From contig NZ_PEFF01000001.1 of NCBI RefSeq assembly GCF_002754375.1, positions 2,493,501 through 2,557,500 of the forward strand: a DNA stretch of 64,000 nt, written 5' to 3'. How positions within the stretch are numbered: the stretch's first letter is position 1; each line of letters starts with the position of its first letter. This DNA is from Variovorax sp. 54 (GTDB lineage: Bacteria > Pseudomonadota > Gammaproteobacteria > Burkholderiales > Burkholderiaceae_C). The notes below the pieces were generated by a model. It worked only from the letters and a program-made list of their open reading frames with translations. It ran no database searches and had not been told where the DNA came from. The position numbers and the translations under genes are program-made. Positions 47,741 through 60,370 of this stretch are shown piece by piece.

Positions 47741-48709
47741 ATGGCACCGCCCCACATCGGACCCGACACTTCCTTTTTCATCGTGCTCAATGCCGGCTCC
47801 GGCAGCGAGAGCGCCGCGCAGGCCCGCCAGGTCATCGACGACGCCTTCGCGGCAGACGGCCGCCGGCACCGCGTGTTCCTCGTGGACGGCCCCGGCCGCG
47901 TGCAGGCGCTGGCGCGCGAAGCGGTCGAGCGCGCCCGGGCCGTGGGCGGCGTGGTGGTGGCCGCGGGCGGCGACGGCACCATCAACGCCGTGGCCCAGGC
48001 CACGCTGGGCAGTGGCTGCCCTTTCGGCGTGCTGCCGCAGGGCACCTTCAACTATTTCAGCCGCACCCACGGCATCCCGCGCGACACGGCGCAGGCGCTG
48101 CAGGTATTGCTGACACAACAGCCGCGGCCCGTGCAGGTGGGGCTGGTGAACGACCGCGTGTTCCTCGTCAATGCCAGCATGGGCCTGTATGCCGACCTGC
48201 TGGAAGAGCGCGAAACCCACAAGGCGCGCTTCGGCCGCCACCGCTGGATCGCCTTCTACTCGGGCCTGCTGACCGTGCTGCGCGGGCGCCATCGTCACTG
48301 GCAGCTGCGCATTGCCTCGCACGGCCACGAGCGCGACATCCGCACGCCCACGCTGTTCGTGGGCAACAACCCGCTGCAGCTGATGCAGGCGGGCGTCGAG
48401 CACGCCGAGGCGCCCGAGCAGGGCCAGCTGACGGCGGTGGCGCTCAAGCCGGTCGGCCTGCTGGCGATGCCGGGGCTGCTGGTGCGCGGCGCGCTCGGGC
48501 GGCTGGGCGACGCCGACGAGGTGCTGAGCTTTCCCTTCGAGTCGATGACGGTGAAAGCCGGCCGGCTGCGCACGCCGCGCCGCGTGAAGATCGCGACCGA
48601 CGGCGAGATCGACTGGGTCGACATGCCCCTGCTGTTCCGCGTGGCGCCCGACCCGCTGTGGCTGGTGCGGCCCGACAGCGCGCCCGAGCTGGAGGCGGCG
48701 CGGCCATGA
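47741..48709 (+). CDS. Diacylglycerol kinase catalytic-domain protein
   Basis: Lipid or sphingoid-base kinase-like protein of 322 residues. It shows [20 protein letters not shown] and [20 protein letters not shown], the ATP-binding GGDGT motif. A C-terminal beta domain ends with [11 protein letters not shown]. The ATG at 47741 is the only start close to the conserved core; the ORF from 47627 adds unrelated sequence. It likely phosphorylates a lipid such as diacylglycerol or a related alcohol. It is coupled to the metallophosphoesterase (ATGA) and is followed by a PAP2 phosphatase. Confidence 0.9.
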   Translation: MAPPHIGPDTSFFIVLNAGSGSESAAQARQVIDDAFAADGRRHRVFLVDGPGRVQALAREAVERARAVGGVVVAAGGDGTINAVAQATLGSGCPFGVLPQGTFNYFSRTHGIPRDTAQALQVLLTQQPRPVQVGLVNDRVFLVNASMGLYADLLEERETHKARFGRHRWIAFYSGLLTVLRGRHRHWQLRIASHGHERDIRTPTLFVGNNPLQLMQAGVEHAEAPEQGQLTAVALKPVGLLAMPGLLVRGALGRLGDADEVLSFPFESMTVKAGRLRTPRRVKIATDGEIDWVDMPLLFRVAPDPLWLVRPDSAPELEAARP

Positions 48710-49533
48710 GCTGCCTGCTGCAAGTGTCCGACCCGCACTTCGGCACCGAGCAGCCCGAGGTGCTGCAGGCGCTCGAACGCCTCGCGCACGCGCTGGCACC
48801 GCAGGCGGTGCTGCTGTCGGGCGACATCACGCAGCGCGCCACGCGCCGCCAGTTCGCGGCGGCGCGCGCTTTCGCCGACCGGCTCGCGGCGCCGGTGGTC
48901 GCGATTCCGGGCAACCACGACATTCCGCTGTGCCAGCTGGCGGCGCGCGTCTTTGCGCCCTACGGTCGCTACGCAGAAGCCTTCGGTCCTGATCTGGAGC
49001 CGGTGTTCGCCTGCGACGACTGGCTGGTGGTCACGGTCAACACGACGCGCTGGTACCGGCACGAAGACGGCGAGGTGTCGCTCGCGCAGGTCGAGCGCGT
49101 CGCGGCCCGGCTGGCGAGCGCCACGCCCCGGCAGGTGCGCGTGGTCGTGACGCACCAACCGGTGCTGGTGACGCGGCCTGAAGACCGACAGAACCGCTTG
49201 CACGGGCGCGAGGCGGCGGTGGCGCGCTGGACGGCGGCGGGCGCCGACCTGATCGTCGGCGGCCACATCCACCTGCCTTTCGTGCGCCCGCTGGACGAGC
49301 ACTTTCAAGGCTGTCCGCCCACCGCCTGGGCGGTGCAGGCCGGCACCGCCGTGTCGACGCGCGTGCGCTGGGACGCGCCGAATTCGGTGAACGTGCTGCG
49401 CACGGAATCGACCGGCGACGGCGCGCAGCGCGTCTGCGTGGTCGAACGCTGGGACCACTCGGCAGCCGACAAGGCCTTCATGCCCGTTGACCTGTTACGG
49501 CTTCCGCTTGCCAGCCGCGCGGCGGGCCCTTAG
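48706..49533 (+). CDS. Metallophosphoesterase
   Basis: Calcineurin-like phosphoesterase of 275 residues without a signal or membrane segment. Metal ligands lie in QVSDPHFG, LLSGDITQRATRRQ, AIPGNHDIPL, VVVTHQPVL and IVGGHIHLPF, the order of 3',5'-cAMP phosphodiesterase-like and lipid phosphoesterases. The start at 48706 overlaps the kinase stop. Its substrate is not known; the neighbours point to lipid phosphates. Confidence 0.88.
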   Translation: MSCLLQVSDPHFGTEQPEVLQALERLAHALAPQAVLLSGDITQRATRRQFAAARAFADRLAAPVVAIPGNHDIPLCQLAARVFAPYGRYAEAFGPDLEPVFACDDWLVVTVNTTRWYRHEDGEVSLAQVERVAARLASATPRQVRVVVTHQPVLVTRPEDRQNRLHGREAAVARWTAAGADLIVGGHIHLPFVRPLDEHFQGCPPTAWAVQAGTAVSTRVRWDAPNSVNVLRTESTGDGAQRVCVVERWDHSAADKAFMPVDLLRLPLASRAAGP

Positions 49534-49535
49534 GG

Positions 49536-50378
49536 TTGCGCCGCATGCCTTCAGCGGACACCCTTCTTCTTTCTTCTTCCCCCTTGATTCTTCTCGCACA
49601 ACAGCTGGGCGAACACGCCCTGGCCTGGTTCGCGCTCGCGCTGACCGTGTCGGTGCTCGGCGCCGGCCTCGCCTGCCGGATGCTGCAGCGGCGCCATCCT
49701 TTGCCCGACACCGGCGAGCCCGATGAATCGCGCCTGGCGCTTGGTTTGGGCCTGGGCTTCGTGCTGATCCTTGCGGCGGCGGTGCTGGTCGCCTGGATCG
49801 CCTCGCACCTCGGCGACGGACGCACCATGGGCCGCGCCGACCAGGCGCTCGCCGACGCCATCGGCGCCCACGTGCCGTGGGGCGCGCTCGTGAGCTTCAG
49901 CTGGCTCACGCACCTGGGCGATGCGCAACTGCTCGCGCCCGTGTGCGGGGTGGTCGCGCTGCTGCTCTGGCGAAACGCGCACCGCGGGCTGGCACTGGGC
50001 TGGGTGACCGCGCTCGGCGGCATCGTGGTGCTGAACCCCGCGCTCAAACACATCTTCGCGCGGGCCCGGCCGGTGCATGACCACGGGCTGGCACTGGAAA
50101 CGAGTTTCAGCTTTCCGAGCGGCCACAGCTCGGGCGCGATCGTGAGCTACGGGATGCTGCTGTACCTGGCGCTGCGGCTGCTGCCGGCGCGCTGGCATGT
50201 GCCGGCCGCCATGGCCGCGGTGGCGGCCATCGTCACCATCGCCTGCAGCCGGATCTTCCTGCAGGTGCACTTCGCGAGCGATGTCGCGGCCGGCCTGCTG
50301 ACCGGTTTGGGCTGGCTGCTCGTGTGCGTGAGCAGCCTGGAATACGCGCGGCACCGCAAGCGCCGCACCGCGCGCTGA
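49536..50378 (+). CDS. PAP2 family membrane phosphatase
   Basis: Integral membrane phosphatase of 280 residues with about six hydrophobic segments. The three catalytic motifs are KHIFARARP (C1), SFPSGHSSG (C2) and SRIFLQVHFASD (C3), so residues face the periplasm. It removes phosphate from lipid phosphates such as phosphatidic acid or undecaprenyl pyrophosphate. Start 49536 (MRRMPS) or 49545 (MPSAD) are both possible. It follows the metallophosphoesterase by two bases and probably closes a three-gene lipid-phosphate operon. It converges with the asparaginase gene. Confidence 0.9.
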   Translation: MRRMPSADTLLLSSSPLILLAQQLGEHALAWFALALTVSVLGAGLACRMLQRRHPLPDTGEPDESRLALGLGLGFVLILAAAVLVAWIASHLGDGRTMGRADQALADAIGAHVPWGALVSFSWLTHLGDAQLLAPVCGVVALLLWRNAHRGLALGWVTALGGIVVLNPALKHIFARARPVHDHGLALETSFSFPSGHSSGAIVSYGMLLYLALRLLPARWHVPAAMAAVAAIVTIACSRIFLQVHFASDVAAGLLTGLGWLLVCVSSLEYARHRKRRTAR

Positions 50379-50385
50379 CCTGAGA

Positions 50386-53250
<2,865 letters not shown>

Positions 53251-53251
<1 letters not shown>

Positions 53252-54129
53252 CAGTCGGCCGCGTCGCCGCCGCGCGCCGGCGACACCCGGAACCAGCGCA
53301 CCGCGCCGCCCTTGGTGTGCAGCACGACGAAGTCGAAGCCGCCGATGGCGTGGTGCTCGCCGCGCTTGGGCACGTGGCCCATCTCGTGCGCGATGAGTCC
53401 GCCGATGGTGTCGAAGTCTTCGCTCAGCTGTTCTTCGTTGAAGACGATGCCGAAAGCCTCGGCCACGCGCTCGATGGGCGTGTCGCCCGAGACGCGGTAG
53501 GTGTGGTCGGCCAGGCCGAAGATGTCGCCCTCGTCTTCGGCGATGTCGAACTCGTCTTCGATCTCGCCGACGATCTGCTCGAGCACGTCCTCGATGGTGA
53601 TGAGGCCGGCCACGCGGCCGAACTCGTCGATGACGATGGCCAGGTGGTTGCGGTTGCCGCGGAACTCACGCAGCAGGTCGTTCAGGCCCTTGCTCTCGGG
53701 CACGAAGGTGGCCGGACGCAGCAGCGCGCGAATGTTCAGGCCCGGCGCGCGCTGCAGCTTGAGCAGGTCTTTCGCGAGCAGGATGCCGATGATGTTTTCT
53801 TTTTCGCCCTCGTAGACCGGAAAGCGCGAGTGCGCGGTCTGGATCACCGAGTGCAGCAGCGCATCGAAGGGCGCGTCGATGTTCACGAGGTCCATGCGCG
53901 GGGCGGCGACCATCACGTCGCCGGCCGTCATGTCGGCCATGCGCAGCACGCCTTCGAGCATCACGCGCGATTCGGCGCCGATCACTTCGTTGTCCTCGGC
54001 GTCGGCGAGGGTTTCGATCAGCTCGTCGCGTGAATCGGGGCCGGGGTGGATGAATTCGGCGAGCTTCTGGAGAAAGCCACGCTTGTCTTCCCGTTCAACG
54101 GGAGCGCGTTCAGGGTGAGGGTCGGCCAC
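53251..54129 (-). CDS. CorC/HlyC family CBS-domain protein
   Basis: Cytoplasmic protein of 292 residues with two CBS domains (about residues 65-190, with PRMDLVNIDAPFDALLH and LAIVIDEFGRVAGLITIEDV) and a C-terminal transporter-associated CorC domain (YRVSGDTPIERVAEAFGI and IGGLIAHEMGHVPKRGE). These proteins are linked to Mg2+/Co2+ efflux. It is coupled to lnt. Its promoter likely lies in the 90-bp gap before the GNAT gene; a GGCCGGC-rich inverted stretch there may act as a terminator of the latter. Confidence 0.92.
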
Positions 54130-54219
54130 TGCGGGAGGGCGGAGTTGAAGAAAGGCAAGGATAACGGATTGCGCATGACAGGCTCTACCGTCCGGCCGGC
54201 ATAGGCCGGCCCTGCCCGC

Positions 54220-54948
54220 TCAAGGTGCTGATTTGCCGCGGGCTTCGCGCATGCCGCTGCGCACTTCCTGCACGCTCGCGAGGAAGGCCCAGAACTGCTT
54301 GGCGCGGCTCTTGAGCGCGAAATCGACCGCAGCGTAGTGTTCCAGCGCGATCTCGCTCATGCGGCTGTCGAAGGTGGCGGTGGGCAGCTGCAGGTGGGCT
54401 TCCGACTCCGAGCCGCTGCGCACCACGGTGGCGCCGGCGTTGCGGGCGATCTTGAGCATGGCCGCGTTTTCGCTCAGCGCATGGATGAAGAGCATGCCCA
54501 CGCCTTCGTTGCGCGCGGCCACCACGGCACGCTCGAACAGGCGCGCGCCGTAGCCGCGGCCGCGGGCATGCGCCGACACGGACACGCCGAACTCGGCGCA
54601 GTCGCTGTGCTCGTCGCCGGGCGCGTAGGCCACGTGCGCCATCGCGATCAGGTCGAGGCGGCGGTTGTAGATGCCGAACAGTTCGTCGCGGTCGAAGTCC
54701 AGGCCTTCGACGTAGCGCAAGACCTGTTCGTCGGCCGCGGCATAGCCGAAGCGCAGGTAGCGGTCGTGCGGGGTCAGGTCGAGCAGGTGGCGCGCGATGC
54801 GCTCGCGTTCGCGCGGGCCGATCGAGCGGATCGGCACCATGACGGGCGGTGGCGCGCTGACGGCGCGCGGCTGCGCTTCAACCATCGGCGCCTTCAGGAA
54901 AGAGCCGAGGCCGAGAGACGCTTTGAGGAGGGTCTTGGCGGTAAGCAT
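54220..54948 (-). CDS. GNAT family acetyltransferase
   Basis: Protein of 242 residues. The acetyl-CoA binding motif is SAHARGRGYGARLFERAVV (A motif, about residues 127-145), in a single GNAT domain of residues 40-190. About 35 extra N-terminal residues and a helical C-terminal part follow no known domain. The ATG at 54948 lies only about seven bases behind a good -10 (54955-54960), so translation may be leaderless, or the real start is a later ATG, for example at MVPIRSIGP. The substrate is unknown. Confidence 0.82.
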   Translation of the reverse strand: MLTAKTLLKASLGLGSFLKAPMVEAQPRAVSAPPPVMVPIRSIGPRERERIARHLLDLTPHDRYLRFGYAAADEQVLRYVEGLDFDRDELFGIYNRRLDLIAMAHVAYAPGDEHSDCAEFGVSVSAHARGRGYGARLFERAVVAARNEGVGMLFIHALSENAAMLKIARNAGATVVRSGSESEAHLQLPTATFDSRMSEIALEHYAAVDFALKSRAKQFWAFLASVQEVRSGMREARGKSAP

Positions 54949-54954
54949 GGTTCA

Positions 54955-54982
54955 AATGTAAGGGTTTTCCCTTAATCACCAA
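54955..54982 (-). promoter_or_regulatory. Promoter with palindrome between -35 and -10
   Basis: On the minus strand TTGGTG (54977-54982), a 16-bp spacer and TACATT (54955-54960) form a likely sigma-70 promoter for the GNAT gene. The palindrome TAAGGGAAAACCCTTA fills the spacer and touches the -10. Such a site suits a regulator that competes with or distorts RNA polymerase. Confidence 0.55.
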
Positions 54983-55057
54983 GCCCATCAGGACACTTTC
55001 TGGACGCATTCGTGACTCGATACCAGAGCCCGTGGTCTTTACGCAACCAATTTGTGG

Positions 55058-55531
55058 TTAAACGGGCACAGATGTTGTGGCTTTGACACGATCGAGCACA
55101 AAGCTGGTCTTGCAGTCTTGGACGCTGGGGTGCTTGAGCAGGGTGTCCATGATGAAGCGGCTGTAGTGCGCCATGTCGGCCACCACGACGCGCAGCAGGT
55201 AGTCCATGTCGCCGGTGAGCGCGGCGCACTCGACCACCTCGGGCCAGGTCTGTACGCTGGCGCGGAACAGGTCCATGGGGTTGCGCTTGTGGCTTTCGGT
55301 GTGCTTTTCGAGCCGCACGTTCAGGTAGGCGGTGAGGCCCAGGCCGACCGCCTCAGGCTGAACCAGGGCCACGTAGCGGTCGATGACCTTGTGCTCTTCA
55401 AGCCGCTTGACCCGCCGCAGCACGGCGCTGGGCGACAGGCTGACCTGCTCGGCGATCTGGTCGTAGGTGGCGCGGCCGTCTGCTTGCAGCATGCGCAGAA
55501 TGAGTCGATCGATCTTGTCGAGTGCTTCCAT
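55058..55531 (-). CDS. Lrp/AsnC family transcriptional regulator
   Basis: Regulator of 157 residues. The N-terminal helix-turn-helix is in DQIAEQVSLSPSAVLRRVKR, and the C-terminal RAM domain, which binds amino acids, has AALTGDMDYLLRVVV. MEALDKIDRLI at 55531 is chosen by family alignment, over an earlier in-frame ATG at 55567. It is divergent from hppD, whose gap holds an inverted sequence (55544-55596). It may regulate the phenylalanine/tyrosine genes, sensing an aromatic amino acid, as in other proteobacteria; that is inferred. Confidence 0.9.
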   Translation of the reverse strand: MEALDKIDRLILRMLQADGRATYDQIAEQVSLSPSAVLRRVKRLEEHKVIDRYVALVQPEAVGLGLTAYLNVRLEKHTESHKRNPMDLFRASVQTWPEVVECAALTGDMDYLLRVVVADMAHYSRFIMDTLLKHPSVQDCKTSFVLDRVKATTSVPV

Positions 55532-55543
55532 TTCGCCATTTTT

Positions 55544-55596
55544 GCAGTTTTCATGCGTCATGACCATCAGAGGCGCCCAGAAACGCAGAAAACCTG
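55544..55596. promoter_or_regulatory. Candidate Lrp operator upstream of hppD
   Basis: GCAGTTTTCATGCGTCA at 55544-55560 resembles the complement of AAACGCAGAAAACCTG at 55581-55596, sharing TTTTC and TGCGT in inverted order. The pair lies between the Lrp-type regulator and hppD. The spacing of about 36 bp would suit two dimers. Confidence 0.45.
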
Positions 55597-55688
55597 AAAG
55601 CCTTCCGACCTACAGTGCAGCACGGCCCGAATCCGGGCCTTTGTTTTCCTTTCTGCACAACTTTCCCCACTTTTCGGAGACAGCACCC

Positions 55689-56816
<1,128 letters not shown>

Positions 56817-56845
56817 GGCGCTTCACCACTGCCCTGGAGCCCGGC

Positions 56846-57658
56846 ATGCGCCACGCGTCTTCTTCGACTGTCGTCACTTCCTTCGTCGCGGCAGCCGCCG
56901 CTGCGGTCGTGCTCTCGGGCTGTGCCTCGGCGCCGCCTGCGGCCGGCCCGGGTGCCTCGCACCTGGACACGGTGCAGAAGGCGGCGGTGCTGCTCATCTG
57001 CACGCCGGGCGACTACCGGCCCTTCAGCTTCCAGAAGGCCGACGCCTCGTTCGAAGGCATCGACGTCGACCTGATGGCGGGCTTCAGCGCCAGCCTCGGC
57101 GCCAAGCCCGAGTGGGTCAAGACGACCTGGGCCAACCTGCTGCCCGACCTGGCTGCAGGCAAGTGCGACATCGCCGTGGGCGGCGTGTCGGTGACCACCG
57201 ACCGCCAGAAGCGCGCCTTCTTCAGCGCGCCCTACATGGTCAACGGCAAGACGCCCATCGCGCGCTGCGCCGACGTGGCCAAGTACCAGAGCGTAGCGGC
57301 CATCGACCAGCCGTCGACCCGCGTGATCTTCAATCCGGGCGGCAGCAACGAACGCTTCGCCCGCACCAATTTCAAGCAGGCCAAGCTCACGCTGCACGGC
57401 GAGAACGTCACGATCTTCGACGAGATCCTGGCCAACCGCGTCGACGTGTTCGTCACCGAATCGGCCGAAGCCATCACGCAGCAGAAGCTCAAGCCCGGGC
57501 TGTGCGCGGTGAACCCCGACAAGCCGCTGCAGTACGGCGAGATGGCCTGGATGCTGCCGCGCGACGACGTGGCTTTCAAATCGTATGTCGACCAATGGCT
57601 GCACCTGCAGCAAGCCGGCGGCGACTTCCAGCGCGTGATGGACCGCTGGCTCAAATAA
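56846..57658 (+). CDS. pheC: PheC-like cyclohexadienyl dehydratase, predicted lipoprotein
   Basis: Periplasmic-binding-protein fold, 270 residues. The N-terminal signal ends in VVLSGCAS, a lipobox, so the protein is probably lipid-anchored. LICTPGDYRPFSF and FEGIDVDLMAGF begin the core. FNPGGSNERFARTNFKQAKL, GENVTIFDEILANRVDVFV and VDQWLHLQQAGGDFQRVMDR resemble PheC of Pseudomonas, which turns prephenate or arogenate into phenylpyruvate or phenylalanine in the periplasm. Amino acid ABC receptors share the fold, so activity needs testing. It sits between hppD and phhA, with 29 and 20 bp gaps, hence probably one operon. Confidence 0.82.
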   Translation: MRHASSSTVVTSFVAAAAAAVVLSGCASAPPAAGPGASHLDTVQKAAVLLICTPGDYRPFSFQKADASFEGIDVDLMAGFSASLGAKPEWVKTTWANLLPDLAAGKCDIAVGGVSVTTDRQKRAFFSAPYMVNGKTPIARCADVAKYQSVAAIDQPSTRVIFNPGGSNERFARTNFKQAKLTLHGENVTIFDEILANRVDVFVTESAEAITQQKLKPGLCAVNPDKPLQYGEMAWMLPRDDVAFKSYVDQWLHLQQAGGDFQRVMDRWLK

Positions 57659-57678
57659 CCCGAGAAACCGGACGCCCC

Positions 57679-58551
57679 ATGGATACCCCCGCCGCCGTTG
57701 TCACCCCCGCCGTCTATGGCGCCTCCGATCGCCCGCCGCGCGGCGACTACTCGCGCGGCGGTTCGGTGCAAGCCGACTACACCTGCCCGCAAGACTGGGC
57801 CAGCTACACGGCAGCCGACCACGACACCTACAAGCGGCTGTACGAACGCCAGGCCGCGCAGCTGCCGGGCCTGGCCTGCGACGCCTTCATCCAGGCGCTG
57901 CCGCTGCTCGGCGTGAAAGACCGCATCCCGCGCTTCGAGGAGCTCAACGAGCGCCTGCACCGCGCCACCGGCTGGGAGATCGTGGCGGTGCCGGGGCTGA
58001 TTCCCGAGCTGCCCTTCTTCACGTTGCTGGCGAACCGCAAGTTCCCCGTGACCGACTGGATCCGCAAGCCCGAAGAGTTCGACTACATCGTCGAGCCCGA
58101 TGTGTTCCACGATCTGTTCGGCCACGTGCCGATGCTGTTCGACCCGACCTTCGCCGACTACGTGCAGCGCTACGGCCAGGGCGGCATGAAGGCACACGAG
58201 CTGGGTGCCGGCGAGAAGCTGGCGCGCCTGTACTGGTACACGGTCGAGTTCGGCCTGATCCGCCAGCCCGAGGGCCTGCGCGCCTACGGCGCCGGCATCC
58301 TGAGTTCGGTCGGCGAGCTGCAGCACGCGGTGCGCAGCCCCGAGCCGCACCGCCTGCCGCTCGACCTGCTGCGCACCATGCGCACGCAATACAAGATCGA
58401 CACCTACCAGGCCAACTACTTCGTGATCGAGAACTTCGCGCAGCTCTTCGATCTCACGGCACCCGACTTCACGCCGCTGTACCGCGCGCTCGAAGTCGAG
58501 GCCGACATCCCGGCCGGCGTGCTGCTGCCGGGCGAATCCGGCAACGCCTGA
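57679..58551 (+). CDS. phhA: Phenylalanine 4-monooxygenase
   Basis: Pterin- and iron-dependent hydroxylase of 290 residues converting phenylalanine to tyrosine. The iron-binding triad is H144 and H149 in DVFHDLFGHVPML and E190 in YWYTVEFGLIRQPEG. The N-terminal 35 residues are variable and there is no regulatory ACT domain, as is normal for bacterial enzymes. ATG 57679 is the family start. It follows pheC by 20 bp. The 128-bp gap after it contains a GTGGGAG/CTCCCAC stem (58636-58656) that may end the operon. No phhB (pterin dehydratase) is adjacent. Confidence 0.96.
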   Translation: MDTPAAVVTPAVYGASDRPPRGDYSRGGSVQADYTCPQDWASYTAADHDTYKRLYERQAAQLPGLACDAFIQALPLLGVKDRIPRFEELNERLHRATGWEIVAVPGLIPELPFFTLLANRKFPVTDWIRKPEEFDYIVEPDVFHDLFGHVPMLFDPTFADYVQRYGQGGMKAHELGAGEKLARLYWYTVEFGLIRQPEGLRAYGAGILSSVGELQHAVRSPEPHRLPLDLLRTMRTQYKIDTYQANYFVIENFAQLFDLTAPDFTPLYRALEVEADIPAGVLLPGESGNA

Positions 58552-58635
58552 TCGCATCGCAATGACCCGGGCGCACACGGCGGCTATCGCCTGCGCGACA
58601 CCCGGCATGCGCCCCTAGGACAAGCCCGCTGGCGG

Positions 58636-58656
58636 GTGGGAGGCATTGGCTCCCAC
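58636..58656. terminator. Stem-loop behind phhA
   Basis: GTGGGAG (58636-58642) pairs with CTCCCAC (58650-58656) with a seven-base loop, between phhA and the acyl-CoA ligase. The absence of a T-run makes it a weak terminator call. Confidence 0.4.
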
Positions 58657-58678
58657 AATCCGCGCCAAAGGAGCTTGC

Positions 58679-60370
58679 ATGCAGACATCCGCGCAACAGA
58701 ACTATCCGGCCGGCGTGCCGCACGAGATTCATCCGGAGCAGTACCGCTCCCTGCCTCACATGTTCGACGAGGCCTTCGGCCGCTACAAGGACCGGCCGTT
58801 TTCGGTCTGCATGGAGCGCTGGATGTCGTACGGCGAGCTCGACGAGCTCTCCAAAGCGATGGGGGCCTGGCTGCAGTCGCGTGGCCTCGAGCCCGGCGCG
58901 CGGGTGGCGATCATGCTGCCCAACGTGCCTCAGTTTGCGGTCACGATGTGTGCCGTGCTGCGCGCGGGCTACACCTGCGTGAACGTCAACCCGCTGTACA
59001 CGGCGCGCGAGCTGGAACACCAGCTCAAGGACTCCGGCGCCACGGCCATCGTCGTCCTCGAGAACTTTGCCGCCACGCTCGAGCAGGTGATCGAGCGCAC
59101 GCCGGTCAAGCACGTGGTGATGACCGCGATGGGCGACCTGCTCGGCGGGCTGTACGGCACGTGGATCACGGTGGCCGTGCGCCACCTGGCCAAGATGGTG
59201 CCGCCCTACAAGCTGCCGCTGAGCGAAGGCCGTACGGTCACGCCGTTCAAGCAAGCGATTGCCGATGGCCGCGGGCGCACGCTCGGACCCGACCAGAGCA
59301 CGCTCGATTCCATCGCCTTCCTGCAGTACACGGGTGGCACCACCGGTTTGTCGAAGGGTGCGGTGCTGACCCACCGCAACATCGTCGCCGCCACGCTGCA
59401 AGCCGAAGCCTGGTTCACACCGGCGCTGGCGCGGGCCGGCGACCTCGCGAAGGTCAACAGCATCGCGGCGCTGCCGCTGTATCACATCTTCGCGCTGACG
59501 CTGTGCCTGCTGGTGATCCGCCAGGGCTCGCACATGACGCTGATTCCGAACCCGCGCGACTTCAACAAGTTCGTCGCTGTGCTGAAGAAGCGGCCCTTCC
59601 ACATGCTGCCGGCCGTGAACACCTTGTTCAACGCGCTGCTGATGCACCCGGAGTTCAAGACGGTCGACTTCTCCACGCTGTTCGTGTCGCAGGCCGGCGG
59701 CATGGCGGCCTCCGAAGGCACGGCGCGCAAGTGGTTCGAGGCCACCGGCTGCCCGATGATCGAAGGCTGGGGCATGAGCGAAACCTGCGCGATCGGCACC
59801 AACAACCCGGTGTCGAACACGAAGTTCACGGGCACCATCGGCCTGCCGTTGCCGAGCATTGAGATCGCGATCAAAGACGATGAAGGCCAATCGCTGCCGA
59901 TCGGCCAGGCGGGCGAACTCTGCATCAAGGGTCCGAACGTGATGACCGGCTACTACAACCAGCCCGCCGAGACGGCGGCCGCCTTCACGGCCGACGGCTT
60001 CATGCGCACCGGCGACATCGCCGTGATGCAGGAAGACGGCTACAGCCGGATCGTCGACCGCAAGAAGGACATGATTCTCGTGAGCGGTTTCAACGTGTTC
60101 CCCAACGAGCTGGAGAACGTGATCTCGCTGTGCCCGGGGGTTGTCGAATGCGCGGCGGTCGGCGTGCCGGACGAGAAGCAAGGCGAAGCCATCAAGGTCT
60201 TCGTGGTCCGCAGGGACCCGACGCTGACGGAAGACGCCGTGCTCCAGTATTGCAACGGACAGCTCACCGGCTACAAGCGGCCGAAGCACATCGAGTTCCG
60301 CGAGTCGCTGCCCAAGACCAACGTGGGGAAGATCCTGCGGCGCGAGCTGCGCACCAGCGCCGGTGCCTGA
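58679..60370 (+). CDS. Long-chain fatty acid CoA ligase
   Basis: FadD-like AMP-forming ligase of 563 residues. The ATP motif is LQYTGGTTGLSKGAVLTHRN (about 217-236), with EGWGMSETCAIGTNNPV, MRTGDIAVMQEDGYSRIVDR and LVSGFNVFPNELENVI, and the C-terminal lysine in PKTNVGKILRRELR. It activates long-chain fatty acids for beta-oxidation or lipid synthesis. ATG 58679 has AAAGGAG five bases upstream. The stop overlaps the start of the next gene by eight bases. Confidence 0.93.
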   Translation: MQTSAQQNYPAGVPHEIHPEQYRSLPHMFDEAFGRYKDRPFSVCMERWMSYGELDELSKAMGAWLQSRGLEPGARVAIMLPNVPQFAVTMCAVLRAGYTCVNVNPLYTARELEHQLKDSGATAIVVLENFAATLEQVIERTPVKHVVMTAMGDLLGGLYGTWITVAVRHLAKMVPPYKLPLSEGRTVTPFKQAIADGRGRTLGPDQSTLDSIAFLQYTGGTTGLSKGAVLTHRNIVAATLQAEAWFTPALARAGDLAKVNSIAALPLYHIFALTLCLLVIRQGSHMTLIPNPRDFNKFVAVLKKRPFHMLPAVNTLFNALLMHPEFKTVDFSTLFVSQAGGMAASEGTARKWFEATGCPMIEGWGMSETCAIGTNNPVSNTKFTGTIGLPLPSIEIAIKDDEGQSLPIGQAGELCIKGPNVMTGYYNQPAETAAAFTADGFMRTGDIAVMQEDGYSRIVDRKKDMILVSGFNVFPNELENVISLCPGVVECAAVGVPDEKQGEAIKVFVVRRDPTLTEDAVLQYCNGQLTGYKRPKHIEFRESLPKTNVGKILRRELRTSAGA

